Below are positions 38,801 through 51,000 of a DNA stretch of 64,000 bases, piece after piece (the stretch's first letter is position 1; each line of letters begins with the position of its first letter). The DNA is from Membranipora membranacea. Its lineage: Eukaryota > Bryozoa > Gymnolaemata > Cheilostomatida > Membraniporidae. Where the stretch lies: positions 4,526,001 to 4,590,000 of the forward strand of contig OU612065.1 in NCBI GenBank assembly GCA_914767715.1. The letters run 5' to 3'. A program made the position numbers and the translations under genes. The notes under the pieces were generated by a model. The model worked only from the letters and a program-made list of their open reading frames with translations. It made no database searches and was not told the origin of the DNA.

Positions 38801-41800
38801 AACTCACAGCCACATATCTCATCTATTGAGGGAGCTGAAGGGGAGACAATTATCTTGGCTCTCTTCAGTACCCCAAAGTGAGTACTCCGTCTGACATCAA
38901 AACTATCAAATCTATTTTTCAAATGTTTTAAAAAGATAATATGGGTGATAGATGAACCAAATTCAGCTCATTATCTTTTGGCTGTTACTTGGATTCGTGG
39001 TTGACATGAATAAGTTATGTGGTAGTTTATTCATGTTGCATGGTTACTCGATAGCTTGATTGAGGAATTCTCTTACCTACAGGGGATCTTTGAGTGGCTC
39101 TGCTATCTGCGCTTACAAGCTGTCGGATATTGAGAACAATTTTTCCACAAACCAGGTTGTGAATGTGACGACACCTGTAGCTCAGCAGGATCCAACCAAG
39201 GTTAGTATCATATCATATCATCAGTATACTAAGTCGGCTATCTTAGATCCTGCTTTATGTAAAGTGTTGTAAAAATCACTTCACCTCACTTTGCATCTGT
39301 ATTGTTTTCCAAAACGTACCTGGGTCACAAATATTTGATTTCTCTCAGATTTTGAGGTATTTGTTCCAAAATAAACAAGTTTTTCCTCCCCTGCGTGAGG
39401 TTAACTAAGTATAGCACCTTACTCATCGAGGAGGCAATGAAACACACAGCTTTTATCAAAAAACACTCAATAAAGACTGAGCGTTTATTATGCCTCCCTT
39501 TCAAAGACAAGTTGTTTCAGTCAACACTGAGCTGCTTGTAATAAAAATCACGCTGTTTTGTGCCAATGTTAGTTTTGTTGTTGAATCTATGATTAAGATA
39601 ACACTGATTTCAAATCACCTGAGCAAACATACACCAGTCGTATTTAATACTCGATCATACCATCAAAAATTGAATTTGTTTGCGAAAACTAGAAGAGGCG
39701 CAGTAAACATCAGTTATTTCTCGTAAATACGTATTAGGGAAAAGGGTATTAGATCATGCTTCCTGTTTATTTTGTTTTTCCTTGGTGTTTAGGACGTATT
39801 CTGTAACGTTCTTCTCGCACATTTCACCTGTTTGGTTGTTTGATGAAGCTAAGCCATAATCAGACCGGCTGTTTACCATGTACATATCATGCTCTGATAA
39901 TACTAAGAGGTCTTGTGTTACGTTACCCTGAGTAATGCTTGAGAGATAATACTAGGTTACGACAGCTCAATGATTGGATACATTGGCATCCCTCGGATAA
40001 CCACCTTTAAAGTGACCATCTCAATCATTTCTCTCTCTCATAGTTTATGATTATCTAGGCAATTCAGGTGTTCGGAATTTTCATAATGATCGTGTAATGG
40101 ATTGTTATTGTCTTATTTTTCAGTGTGTAGCAAACAGCCAAAATATGACAGCAGCGGAGAAAGACATCAGAAAACTCCACAGACTTTTAAACCCAGTCAG
40201 AGCCATTGACAATGATGTGATGTTCTTTGTCGAAGGGTGAGTGAGCCTACAATTTCTAACCTATATAAAGTAATGAGTATTACTTGATGTGATGTGCTTC
40301 TACCTGTTTCCATCCCATTTCTCTTATCAGCTGATCAATCATCTGGGTAGCCATCTTTCTATTAGTCTGCAGTATGAAAGTCTGTGTTGAATTGAGGTTG
40401 AACATTTTTTTTTCATTATTTATCAGAATGAAAATGACAAGGATGGTGGTTGACTGGCAAGTTGAGGCTGCTGATGGCAAGAAATACGATATAATCTTTG
40501 TAGCCACAGGTAAGAATCGGGTAATTGTAGGCTATGAATATTCAGGGTCGATGATAGTGTACAAAATTGACGGGAGCAGCTGTCCTTGTATCAGAATTCC
40601 CACCGATCAAGTGTTATAATCCTGTCTTACTGTCAGTACCACTCATTATAAAGCCTCTGACAATACTTATATGGTGTCTACAAGCGCCAAGTACTCTATA
40701 CAGGATATGCAAGTTCTATTTATCCATCCCCTTCATTGACACCTTGACTACTGGCCACTACCATAACTAACTCTCACTTCAACCGACTCCTTTAAATTGT
40801 TGAATTAGGTCTTGAGTTTACTGCTTATGCTGAACACACAAGCTTTTGAGATCCTTGTAACGAGCCTTACCCTACATGCAGATTGTTGTGATATTTTAAC
40901 ATGAAAATGAAGGTGAATGCCTTTGTTGTGAGTAGAGGCTTAGTGATACACGATTTGGATTACCAGTGTAATCTCTTACTGGTTGATTGTAAATTCTGCT
41001 CTCGACCTAATTCGATTTGTTACGCTGAATACAGATTAGAGACACACATAACTTCTCCTGATGATTTGGCTCCCTATTTCAGATGACGGTCGTCTAGTGA
41101 AACTGGTCAAATACAAAAAGACGCCTGTGGATAATGAGAAGTATCATATTGTCGAGGAGAGGGAGATTTTCAATAATCAGCCAATAGAAGAGCTAAAAAT
41201 GATGATCGATGAATCGGGCAAGAAACACCTGGTGCTCAGTAGCTATGGGGATGTGAAGAGAGTGGCTATTGAGAAATGTCACCATTACACCTCTTGTGAC
41301 GACTGCTTCGCTCTTAGAGATCCTTACTGCGGCTGGAGTGCTGACCTTAATCGATGTGTCTCCACATCTCACGAGGCTGACGACAAGTAAGAATGATTAG
41401 CCACTACTCTGGTTCTCATCTTACTGACAGCTTCCTTTATGCTCTTCTTGTATATATCGGTTCACACAGCAGTCTGAGACGGGGGATTTTGTACAGGATA
41501 CATTGCAGCCCTTTTCTATTTTATGTTGGGTCATAAGGGAACAAAATGGAAATTTTAAATTAGCTATATCATCATTGATTCTTTAGCGGAAATTTGATGG
41601 GTGATGGATGGGCCATCATAATTCACCAGAACATTAATATCAATTCCACCACTTAATCTTTTATGGACCTTGGATGATTTATATTTTTAGAAAAACAAAT
41701 ATCGAGGAGGGAAAAGATAGTATCTGCTACGTCCCAACCCAATGTAAGTTACTGAGAACACAGGCTGTGCTTTATTTGATGTTCAGCTGTCAGAGATAAA

Positions 41801-43067
41801 AATGTCAAGATTTTGTTGATTATCCTTGACTTGGACTCCATGTGGCTGATAAAATTGCCATCCTCACTATCAGGTCTTGACATATAAGCTACACAACTCA
41901 TTATGTATGCTATTGTCTTGTGTTTCTATAGCATCAACTCTCAACATTGGATTTCTTTACAAAGTGCAACAGGGTCAGTCAAAAAGTCGGAATTTGCAGA
42001 GATTGTGTTTAATGCGTTGGCTTACTGCTTGATGTGTTGAAAAGTCTAAACAGAATTTAATGCGTTTTTTGATAAACAAAGCGTTGGATTGTTTCCTAAC
42101 ACTACTGTTCTTTGTTACCCCTGTATTAATCCGTTGCCCACACCCTCGTTTTAGTGTTACTACTAGCTGTTCAGTTTGAAATACTGTGTCAAATGAGTTG
42201 CCTCCTTGGTCAAAAGCACAGTGCATATTTTTATGTCACTGCAGTTGTTTTACTACTTTTCCTGAAGTTCATATCATTATATCTCTCTATTGCAGACACC
42301 ACTGAAGCATCAAATGATAAATCAAGCATTGTAACTGTAGCTGGCGGAGAGAAAATCGAAGCACCCACTGTCTTAAGTAAGTGTTTGTTTTATGATTGCA
42401 GAGGAATTTCTGTTATTTGACGTAAACACATTATAGTATTTTCAGTGTGCAGAAGACGCTTTGCCTTGATTAGTGTTTTATATTACTCAATGGCCCATTC
42501 TTAACACCCTTCCTGTTCAGATGAAAATATAATTCATTTATGGGAACAGCTAGTACTGACCCTGTTATGAGTTTGATCATGATTTAATGTACCTAGTGCC
42601 CCCACAACCTTGCTTGACCTCTTCGATCTACAACAAACTGCTACTACGGGCTAACTCTTAACGTATATAGCTCTCTAATCCTAAGTTCATGTATAATTGT
42701 TTCATTCACATCGGTAACTATTTCTATTTTAGCTGGAGCATCTAAGTCTGAGCTGAAAGAAGGAAACACAGCGCTGATAGTAGGCCTTGTGGTGTTTGCT
42801 GTCGTCCTAGCTGCTGTAGCTTTTATGGTCGGTGTGCTGATCGGCAAGAAGCGATACAGTAGCCGAACACCTCACCTCGATCACGAACTCACAAATAAAA
42901 ATAAAGACAATGACACGCTGAAATCACAAAACTGTAGTGACTACGTGTTACCACCGGGTAAACCAAGCAACCTACATTATACAAACAACCTTCATAGCGG
43001 CAACCATATAGTCGGTGACAATATGGGTGAAGCAACTTTACAGCGACAGAAGAAGGTCTATGTTTGA
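35899..43067 (+). CDS. Transmembrane semaphorin (class 1/6-like)
   Basis: Thirteen exons: 35899-35977, 36851-36965, 37338-37560, 37792-38044, 38164-38466, 38796-38877, 39083-39200, 40124-40236, 40427-40509, 41083-41386, 41691-41743, 42296-42376, 42733-43067. Phases agree at every junction; 2142 nt give 713 residues plus TGA. Semaphorins are axon-guidance ligands for plexins. Residues 1-26 are a signal peptide in good Kozak context. The Sema domain follows, with LLIGGRTYLYNIS, CYNYV, YSRIGRVCKNDNG and GSLSGSAICAYKLSDI. The PSI domain is at 522-548 (CHHYTSCDDCFALRDPYCGW). A linker of about 65 residues leads to a TM helix at about 616-640 and a 73-residue tail ending KKVYV, a possible class II PDZ ligand. 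No Ig or thrombospondin repeats follow the PSI, as in class 1 and 6. The usual CGTNA region reads CAAAGVEPLC here, a divergence from the family consensus. Confidence 0.93.
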
Positions 43068-44250
43068 GACCCTTAATACTCAGCGTAAAGTACTCTTTTT
43101 TTTCTAATGGCTGCTACTAGCTGATTAGAGCGGGAAATGTGGGACCAAAAGAAGCTTGAGCTATCCTTTAGTGCCTCCTTCAGTCATTCCTCCTCCTCCT
43201 TAGACCGAGAGATAGATTATAATATACCGCAGGCAGTAATATATACAAATACTATTCTAGTCTTACCTGCGGTATAAATAGGTGACTAAAAGAGAGGAAG
43301 TAAAGCACTGAAGATACGATCACTCTCATGGCTGAGATATGCTGTGATGGACGATCTATGCTGTGATAGTTTTTGCCAAATTGCTCAAATATCATGATGG
43401 TCTCATCAAGTTACTTATACTATATACTACCAAACCCTAAATTACACCATATCCTGAATGATGAGCTACGTGCTGAACTCAACACCTACATCAACACTGA
43501 CTGGTACCAGATAGGCACATAGTCCAGGCGCTACGAGGAACACATGGTGGCCTGCGTGTGAGACTAAATATCCCATCAGTGTTTGGAGTAGAGTATTAAA
43601 TACTGGTATATGGTATTCTGAATTCTAAATCTACTGTAAATACTGTAAATAATATGACCCATATAGATTCGATACTTTGTCAATGATATTTTTCAACTTC
43701 CATACAAATCATGTTGCTTCCAATTCCAAATTTTTTTTCTTTGAGTTTTTTAAAAGTTGCTGATTTTTTTTACAATGAACCGAGTGTTGTATGAATGAAC
43801 TGATGTTGCTTGTTATGCATTACGTTTGAATATTGCTCAACACTTCCATGCAAAGCAGTGGTCTTTAATTACAATCAACCCATCTTAATATCCACAGGAC
43901 ATCCTTCATCCATTTTTTAGAAACTATTTTACATATTTATCGAGCAAGGTCGAACAACTTTTTTTGCTGTGGATTACTTTGGTCACAAGCAGTTTTAATA
44001 TTTCATGTGCCAATACCATGATCCGTAGACTTTTCTGTAAATCAAACTTCTCCTATATGATGGAGTGGCAGGTTGACAAGCTGAGATTCTTTTAATGATA
44101 TTTTGACCATGCATTCTTACAGAGATTTCGTTTATTTTTATATTGATCATTCTTTGTTACGTTTTCCATCAACAAGGATGGGCTCATTTACAAACATTGT
44201 TACAACAAATACTTTTTAATTGAAAATAAAACAACAATATTATAAAAAAA
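43068..44250 (+). promoter_or_regulatory. Semaphorin 3' UTR with polyadenylation signal
   Basis: AATAAA at 44225-44230, followed by an A-rich run, is the best candidate poly(A) signal and gives a 3' UTR of about 1.2 kb. The UTR contains an 11-bp inverted repeat, TATACCGCAGG near 43222 and CCTGCGGTATA near 43266. The end lies only a few hundred bases from the convergent COMMD10 3' end. Confidence 0.5.
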
Positions 44251-44516
44251 AAGATTAAGGTGGAAGGGTGTTTACTGCATATAATCACGAATTGGAATCA
44301 ACATTAGATACTGCCCCCCTCAAACTGCCTACACAGGACTAGGCGATAATGGAGAAGACTCCTTGAAAGTCCCGGTCATGTATCCATCTCCATACCCGTG
44401 TTTGAGGGTTGAAATTATTAGATAGCGTAAAATGTGATTGGTTGACGTGTGATCATCTTTCTGGATGGTCAATTTGAAATCGGACGAAAAACACAGGTGA
44501 ACTGATTGGTGAAGCG

Positions 44517-44522
44517 TTTATT
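44517..44522 (-). promoter_or_regulatory. Candidate COMMD10 polyadenylation signal
   Basis: TTTATT on the + strand is AATAAA on the - strand, about 510 nt after the COMMD10 stop. An ATTAAA variant lies closer, near 44575-44580. The choice is uncertain. Confidence 0.3.
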
Positions 44523-45033
44523 GCTCAGTTCAATATTTTGATAGAATAGGAGAACACAATAAGAATTTAGTGAAGTTTAATTCCTTTGCTGTGACAATAA
44601 TATATAACAGTATAAGAGCAGCACCGGTATGGATATGTCCATGCACCTGGTAAAAACAAGCTCGGCATAAATCAAAATTGTAGTATTTGCTGTGTCCCAA
44701 TGCGGTCACCGTAATTACCATCACGACTGTCAAAAAAAAAATTATCATCACATTATTATACCAGCAGCTCAGCATTCTGACACTGTACTACTTGGTACCT
44801 AACTGTCTGTATCAAAAATAAAATCACTTATCAAGTTGCAAAATCATCTTCAAAAAGCTCTCAGGTAGACAGCTTCTTAATTCAAAAGTTTACTCAGATT
44901 TCATGGCAAGTGAATAGGAGAATGCGGTAGATAGAATTATAAAGCAAGTAACTGAAGAAGCGAGCGAGCGACTGCCTTACTGTCCAATTCTCTGTGAAGA
45001 TAATATTTCAACGTGGCTCCAGGTTAGAGCGGA

Positions 45034-48000
45034 CTAAGTCAAACCATCTAATTGAGTTTGTATTGTGTCCAGCTGATTAAAGAATTGATATAATTCTTGA
45101 TGATCAAATTCAATTTGTACTCTGCCTTGAGTCTACAAAAGATGGAACAAACACATGATGGCACTCCGCAAAATGCGATTACGGCGATTCCTTTGACAAC
45201 GACGACATCTAGGCAATCTCAATGCCGAGTAAGAATGGACGCAAACAATCAGTTTTCAGAACCTAAAAACGTTGGCTTGACAGCAAGGCTAATGCTTTAG
45301 GAAATAGCTGGGTAGGGCTTATCCCTTTCAGAGCCAGGCTTGGGCGCTTGAATTGGTGATCATTATCTGATGTCTTTCTTCTGCTAAGATCTAATTGCTT
45401 CACTAATTCATACATTTTTATGACGCTGTTTTCTGAGGCACAACATCAGAGGGATGGTCAGTTCACACCTAATTAACATTACCCCTTCCCATAATAAACC
45501 GAGTCAGGCACACTATCGCCTGTCTATGATGTCAGTGGTGGCATCAGATGACACCTTGCTTGCCTCGCCAGGCCGTGCCATGCTTTGAAGGAAGGCAATA
45601 AATGGTGTCTGCTGCACTTAGATTTTCATAAATCATCTGAGACTGGCTTGCACACAGGCACGAGTCTTGTTTGTTCATACTGCAGAAACCCATTGAGCTG
45701 GAGGCCTCGCCTCAACCTTAGTGTAACTAAACAATAAACACCCACTTTGAGGTCTACATTTAGGGGACATTTTCAGGTCAAATAAGCGCAACAACTAAAA
45801 ATCCGAGGCTCAACATGGCAGGTCACCTGAGTAATCCCAAATTAGAAATGAAAACACTTTCTCTGTCATAACTGTACAGCAAATCGATTTCAGATTTATT
45901 GCCACAAATTGAAAGTTATTTGTCACTCTAACAGTTACTAATTACTGCCTATGGCTATTTTCATATCATCAACATAATACCATTATTAAAGTGACTTTGT
46001 CATACTAAGCTTGCAATTACACTATCTTTTCAATTCGTGATTGTCAGAAATGTTTGCAAAACATGGCAGGTTTTTGTTTCAATGATTAGCCAAACCACGT
46101 TTTTCTATGTATCCCATTTCATCTCATTTAACTCAAAATATTATGACAACCACTAAGGTTTCAACTGAAAGCTCTAGAATAACACAGACACCGCATAGAC
46201 TTATGTATTATATATCACCACTTCTCTGTGCCACTGAAAACGAAGCTTAGCAGGAGAGGTTCTGATATATTAAAACTAACACTTGAGTCTGTTCATGTTT
46301 AGAAAGTAAAGTTATCAGAATAAACAAAATATTAAAATAATACGAGCCTAGTATTTAGTGAACTTTTTAACATAATTATACTGCCAAATTGCAGTGAAAT
46401 CATAAGATAAACAAAACCAGTTGTTTTATTATGCTGTCACATGTTGCATATTTTTCAACTGACAAGACAGCTTTATAAAAAGTATCATTGTAACATGAAT
46501 GTGTTTTGTACCCGTTTTGTCAAATGATCCGCGTACAAAACAACATCGTCATAGTATTTCATAAGAGGTATGTTTTTGATTTGTATCACTATGATGACCC
46601 GAGCACATTCCAAATTTGAATGGGAATTTTTCTAACTTCCGATTCTTACCCTACTGTCAGGCGATACTCTAATGGGAGGACAATTCCTACTACTTTTCTA
46701 CAGAATGTTAATGGGTTATGACTGCAGGGAGTTTGGTCCCAAACTCCCTGATGACTGTATTAGATAACTACATAATGGCCTCCAACTAAAGCACAGCTCA
46801 TACATGTAAGCTGGTGTATATTAATAGTAGTATTTTTCTTACTTATTTCAACAAATGGCATCACCCATAATTTGAGATTTGAGTTACATATATTAGTCCT
46901 TATCCCTAAAAAAGGGCCTTTGAGATTTGCGATATCAACTAACGCCTTCATTTTTTAAAGAGAACAAATGAAGTGAAAGCCAACAAAAGATCACAGCACA
47001 GTTGCATAGAAGCTAAGACCTCAGGCGGATCTCTGACTACAAGGAAATCTAGGACGTAAAGCCTATCCTGCAGCTGGTAACCGCAACAAATGATTATTTT
47101 CTGTTTTGTCCCAATAAAACGTCTCTGGAGTGGAAACAATCGCCATGGCGACGGGGCCACCTGCCTTATCTGATTACCATCCTCACCACACAAGGGTGCT
47201 TATTATCACCTCTAAAATAAACTCTGCAAAAACAGATCCGCAGAGCTACAATGGTTTGTGATCATAGATGATGGGCTGGGATGAAATGGCAGATCAAGTA
47301 ATTTTGACATTAGAATACAAAATTTTTGCAGTCTAAATGAGGATGACTATTTTGGATAATCAGAATTGCATGAACGTGTATAACCAAATACATCAAGGTA
47401 CCCGTGTTATGAACTGTTGGCATGAAATACACGTGTGGGGTGTGCGAATGGGGTGGGCGCCAATGGAATTGGTGCGGATGGTGTGGGTGCAAAAGGAATG
47501 CTGCATAGCCCTCCCACAATGAAAGCCTAATGAGGTAAGTTGGGACATTCCAACCCCAATATCTACTTTTTGTTGACACAATATTACCTTTCTTGTTATT
47601 GATGAGAGAAAGCATTGACCCCTTCTGATCTGATCCAAATAATCTCACTCAGAGCGTTAGGCTCCACTATCGAGATATATAGTAATTTAGACAGCAATTA
47701 GATGTAACAATGATGCAACAGACAGTGTGGGTGTAAGAGCGATTCAAATGTTATAATGCAAATATTGTAATTTGTAAACATGACAACGGGAGCTTTATAA
47801 GTAATGGGAAAAGAAAAAAAGAAGAAAAGAAAAAAAAAGTGTGTTACAGTGGTCAGGTTTATTTATTTATTTATTCTGTTTTTAAACGAGTACTTTGCCA
47901 CATCGATATTTACAGCATTTTTAATCACACCTTTTCTGGTGCTATATTTGGAGTGAACAGTTGTGTTAAATGACTCTGTATCAACAGTAGCCTTGCCAGT

Positions 48001-51000
48001 CAAGATGCGATTATGTAGGTTTGTGTCAATTTGACAACGCCGTTCTAGGAGAGTGCACCAATTTTTATTTATCATGAGTTGTGTGATATGATCTCTCTTT
48101 CTGAGGCGATAGGCCCATCTAAAGGCTTTCCTGTTTACATTTTCAAGCTGAGCAATATATTTTTTTTGATAAGGTGACCAGATGTGGCAAGCATATTCTA
48201 GGATGGGTCTACAGATTGTCTTGTACGCAACAGTTCTAGTCCGAGTTTTAGCCTCTTTTAATGAGCGGATCAACATATACAGTGATCTGTTGGCTTTTTT
48301 ACATGTTTCGACAATGTGTGTTTTAAAAGAAAGATGATTGTCAATTACCACTCCCATGTATTTGGCTTGGTCGACAGTTCTCAGACCGATGTTATTTAAA
48401 GTGTACATAGGTACTGAAATTGAAAGCTTTGATTTACGTGATATCCTCAGATGTTCGCACTTGGAGACATTAAATTTCATCTGGGAGTTAACAGCCCAAC
48501 TTTGCATATTATTGAGGTCCTCTTGCTCCCTTCCCATAGGATTACAGTCCTGAATTGATGGCCAGATTTTATAAGTTCACTCATAGATGCTATCAAATAA
48601 GGAACTTCTTGGATCCTTAGCTCTTGTTCGGGACAAGCAATCTAGTTTGGAGCACCCTTACACTTTATTACAGACTGTAAGCAATTTAAATGATTCAGAT
48701 CACAGTTTTATTTTCTTGTAGAAAACTATAACTCACACTCATTGTTTGTGGAACAAAACCGATAAGTGAGTGATGAGACATCTCGTCATGACTCACACTG
48801 ACTAGTCATCCTATCACATGGAAGTAAATGGCGAGTAAATACTGATGGTGATAACTGATCCCTATACTTCCTTATATGATGCATTTGTGACAAAGAAAAT
48901 GGCTGACAGCAGTAGAATTTTAGAATATTTCCCCTCTACTGTAGGGAAAAAAAGTCAGCAGTTTCACAGTTTTGTGGATTTTAATTTTTGGCCTGGTAAT
49001 CCATTCACAAGGTCATTTTCCGATTTGCTGAGTTTGCTGGTTAGATTATCATAAAACATAGTTGAGTGGGTGGAGGACTAATACCTTGCCTAGATCAAGG
49101 GTCCAAAGCATTAAGTCTAGGAAAAACAGGTGGATAAAAACATTACTTTAGACCTTCAGTTAACTCATACTATATAATACCTATTCAGTCAAATTGAGCT
49201 AAGGAAGCAGATAGCTTTCAATTTTCTAGGTGAAAATCATCGTTTATCAATCCAACGCTGACGTTATAATCATCCTTAATTACTCTGTAACCTATTACAT
49301 TGGGTGATTATCCAAAAATTAACAGTGATTATTAATGACAATCTGAATGTTATATATATATCTCTTCAAAATTTATGGCAGACCAATTTCCTAGGAAAGT
49401 AAAGCAATTTCTCACTAACTTAACCCGTTTTATTTCTGAAAGTATCGCACTTTCTCTTGTGAATCGGGACCAGAGTCAGGATGTGAGGTAACACATAGTT
49501 TTTATAATCTCGGTGTACATTGGGATACACAGGTTTTTCTCCGCTGTTTAATCTGATGCCTCTTTTATTTTATTGGCTCCAAATATCAGGTCAAAATGAA
49601 AAAAATGTTATCTAATGTAGAAACGTGTCCTAATCAACAGCCCCTTCATCCCTCAGGTGAGGAGATGTTGCTTGGACATATAAAGGAAGCAGAGAAAGGC
49701 AGATAAACAAAAACCCCCATACAGTCCTACAGTAACAACTCTCTAACTGGGACCTCCATCAGCAACAGTCCCTGACGGATAGACCGCTACATAACCATCT
49801 AATTCTAATCCTGATGACCCGACCCTAATAAAGACAAAATGAAATTGTTTGTGAATGGTCCTCAGCCGAGACCCACATGTCGTCAGAGGTAGGGGTAAGA
49901 TCTTACGGCCTCAAAACATGTCATATCTCAATATGCTAAATATAGTGCGCCCAGTATGATATCTGAGATTAGTCTGTTAGATAGTCTGCTCATCGCTGAT
50001 CTATCTTATGATAGTGTCACTCAGTTGTAATGACTAGTCAGTTTGAGGAATGCTTTTCCTAGATAGATATCTAGTTTTGGCATTTGTCCGATTACTAAGG
50101 CTGTTTCATTGGAGCTGCAACCCAATATATTGTACCAACTGTTGTGAGCCCAGCTCTCCTTATATCGATTCACACTGAAAAACCATGGCACACAGGATGT
50201 TAAAAAATTTTCCATGACTTATAAATGATTTTTCCCACTGATGTGAGTGATACATATGGATGGGAAGTTATGTATCACATGAGTTGTATGCTGACACACA
50301 GACCTGAACCTACATGAAACCATGACATCTAGTTTTGGTTTTTTCCAAGCGCTGAATATGCGGGAAAACACAGGCCTTTAATATGTTTACTTTCAACGAC
50401 GAAGTAGCAACAGTTCCACTTGACCCTACACCCTGTCGGTTGTTCCCTGGTACTTTCTTTATGCAAAGATTTCAGGCTTCAACACCAATTATATATTTAG
50501 AGTGCGTCTCAACATACTCTCCTATTGCCCCATAGTGTACCTGTTTTTGATTGTCTTTGATCCCAAGCTCAAATGTGGCGCATGGCTTCTTCTGCTTTGA
50601 CTTTGACTTCTGGGCTATCTGCAAACTCAATTGCCAATTTATCGTCTCCAGCTGAAAATACATAAAAGTTGCTCTAGATTGCGTGTTTTGTCATGACCAA
50701 GGCAGGCCAATGAGATGGTGAAACGAGATAATTATGTTGATACAAAGTAAGAATATTAACCTCAACATTATCAGCAAAGAGTTTCATCAATCACGGAACT
50801 ACTTTATTTACATACATCTATGTCTCAGAAGATGGTAAAAAACCGCTTTAGAATTGAGAAAGCTCGTACTGGAGATTGTGTTTTTGCAGCTGAGCTTTGA
50901 CAATTATGTAATTGTACACTGGCTGGTGATGGGCCCAAAAACATCCTGATTGATCAATTTTTATCAATTCATCTGAAATGTACTTGAAATTTCTAAAGGA

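Noticed and set aside
47310-47648. 112-codon ORF on the - strand, His/Pro-rich
   Set aside because: Low-complexity composition from a G/T-rich segment inside COMMD10 intron 5; no family match.
50021-50215. Candidate last exon of COMMD10 after a TTGCAG acceptor
   Set aside because: Its translation does not match the COMMD10 C terminus, whereas the exon at 45132-45034 does, with the correct phase and stop.
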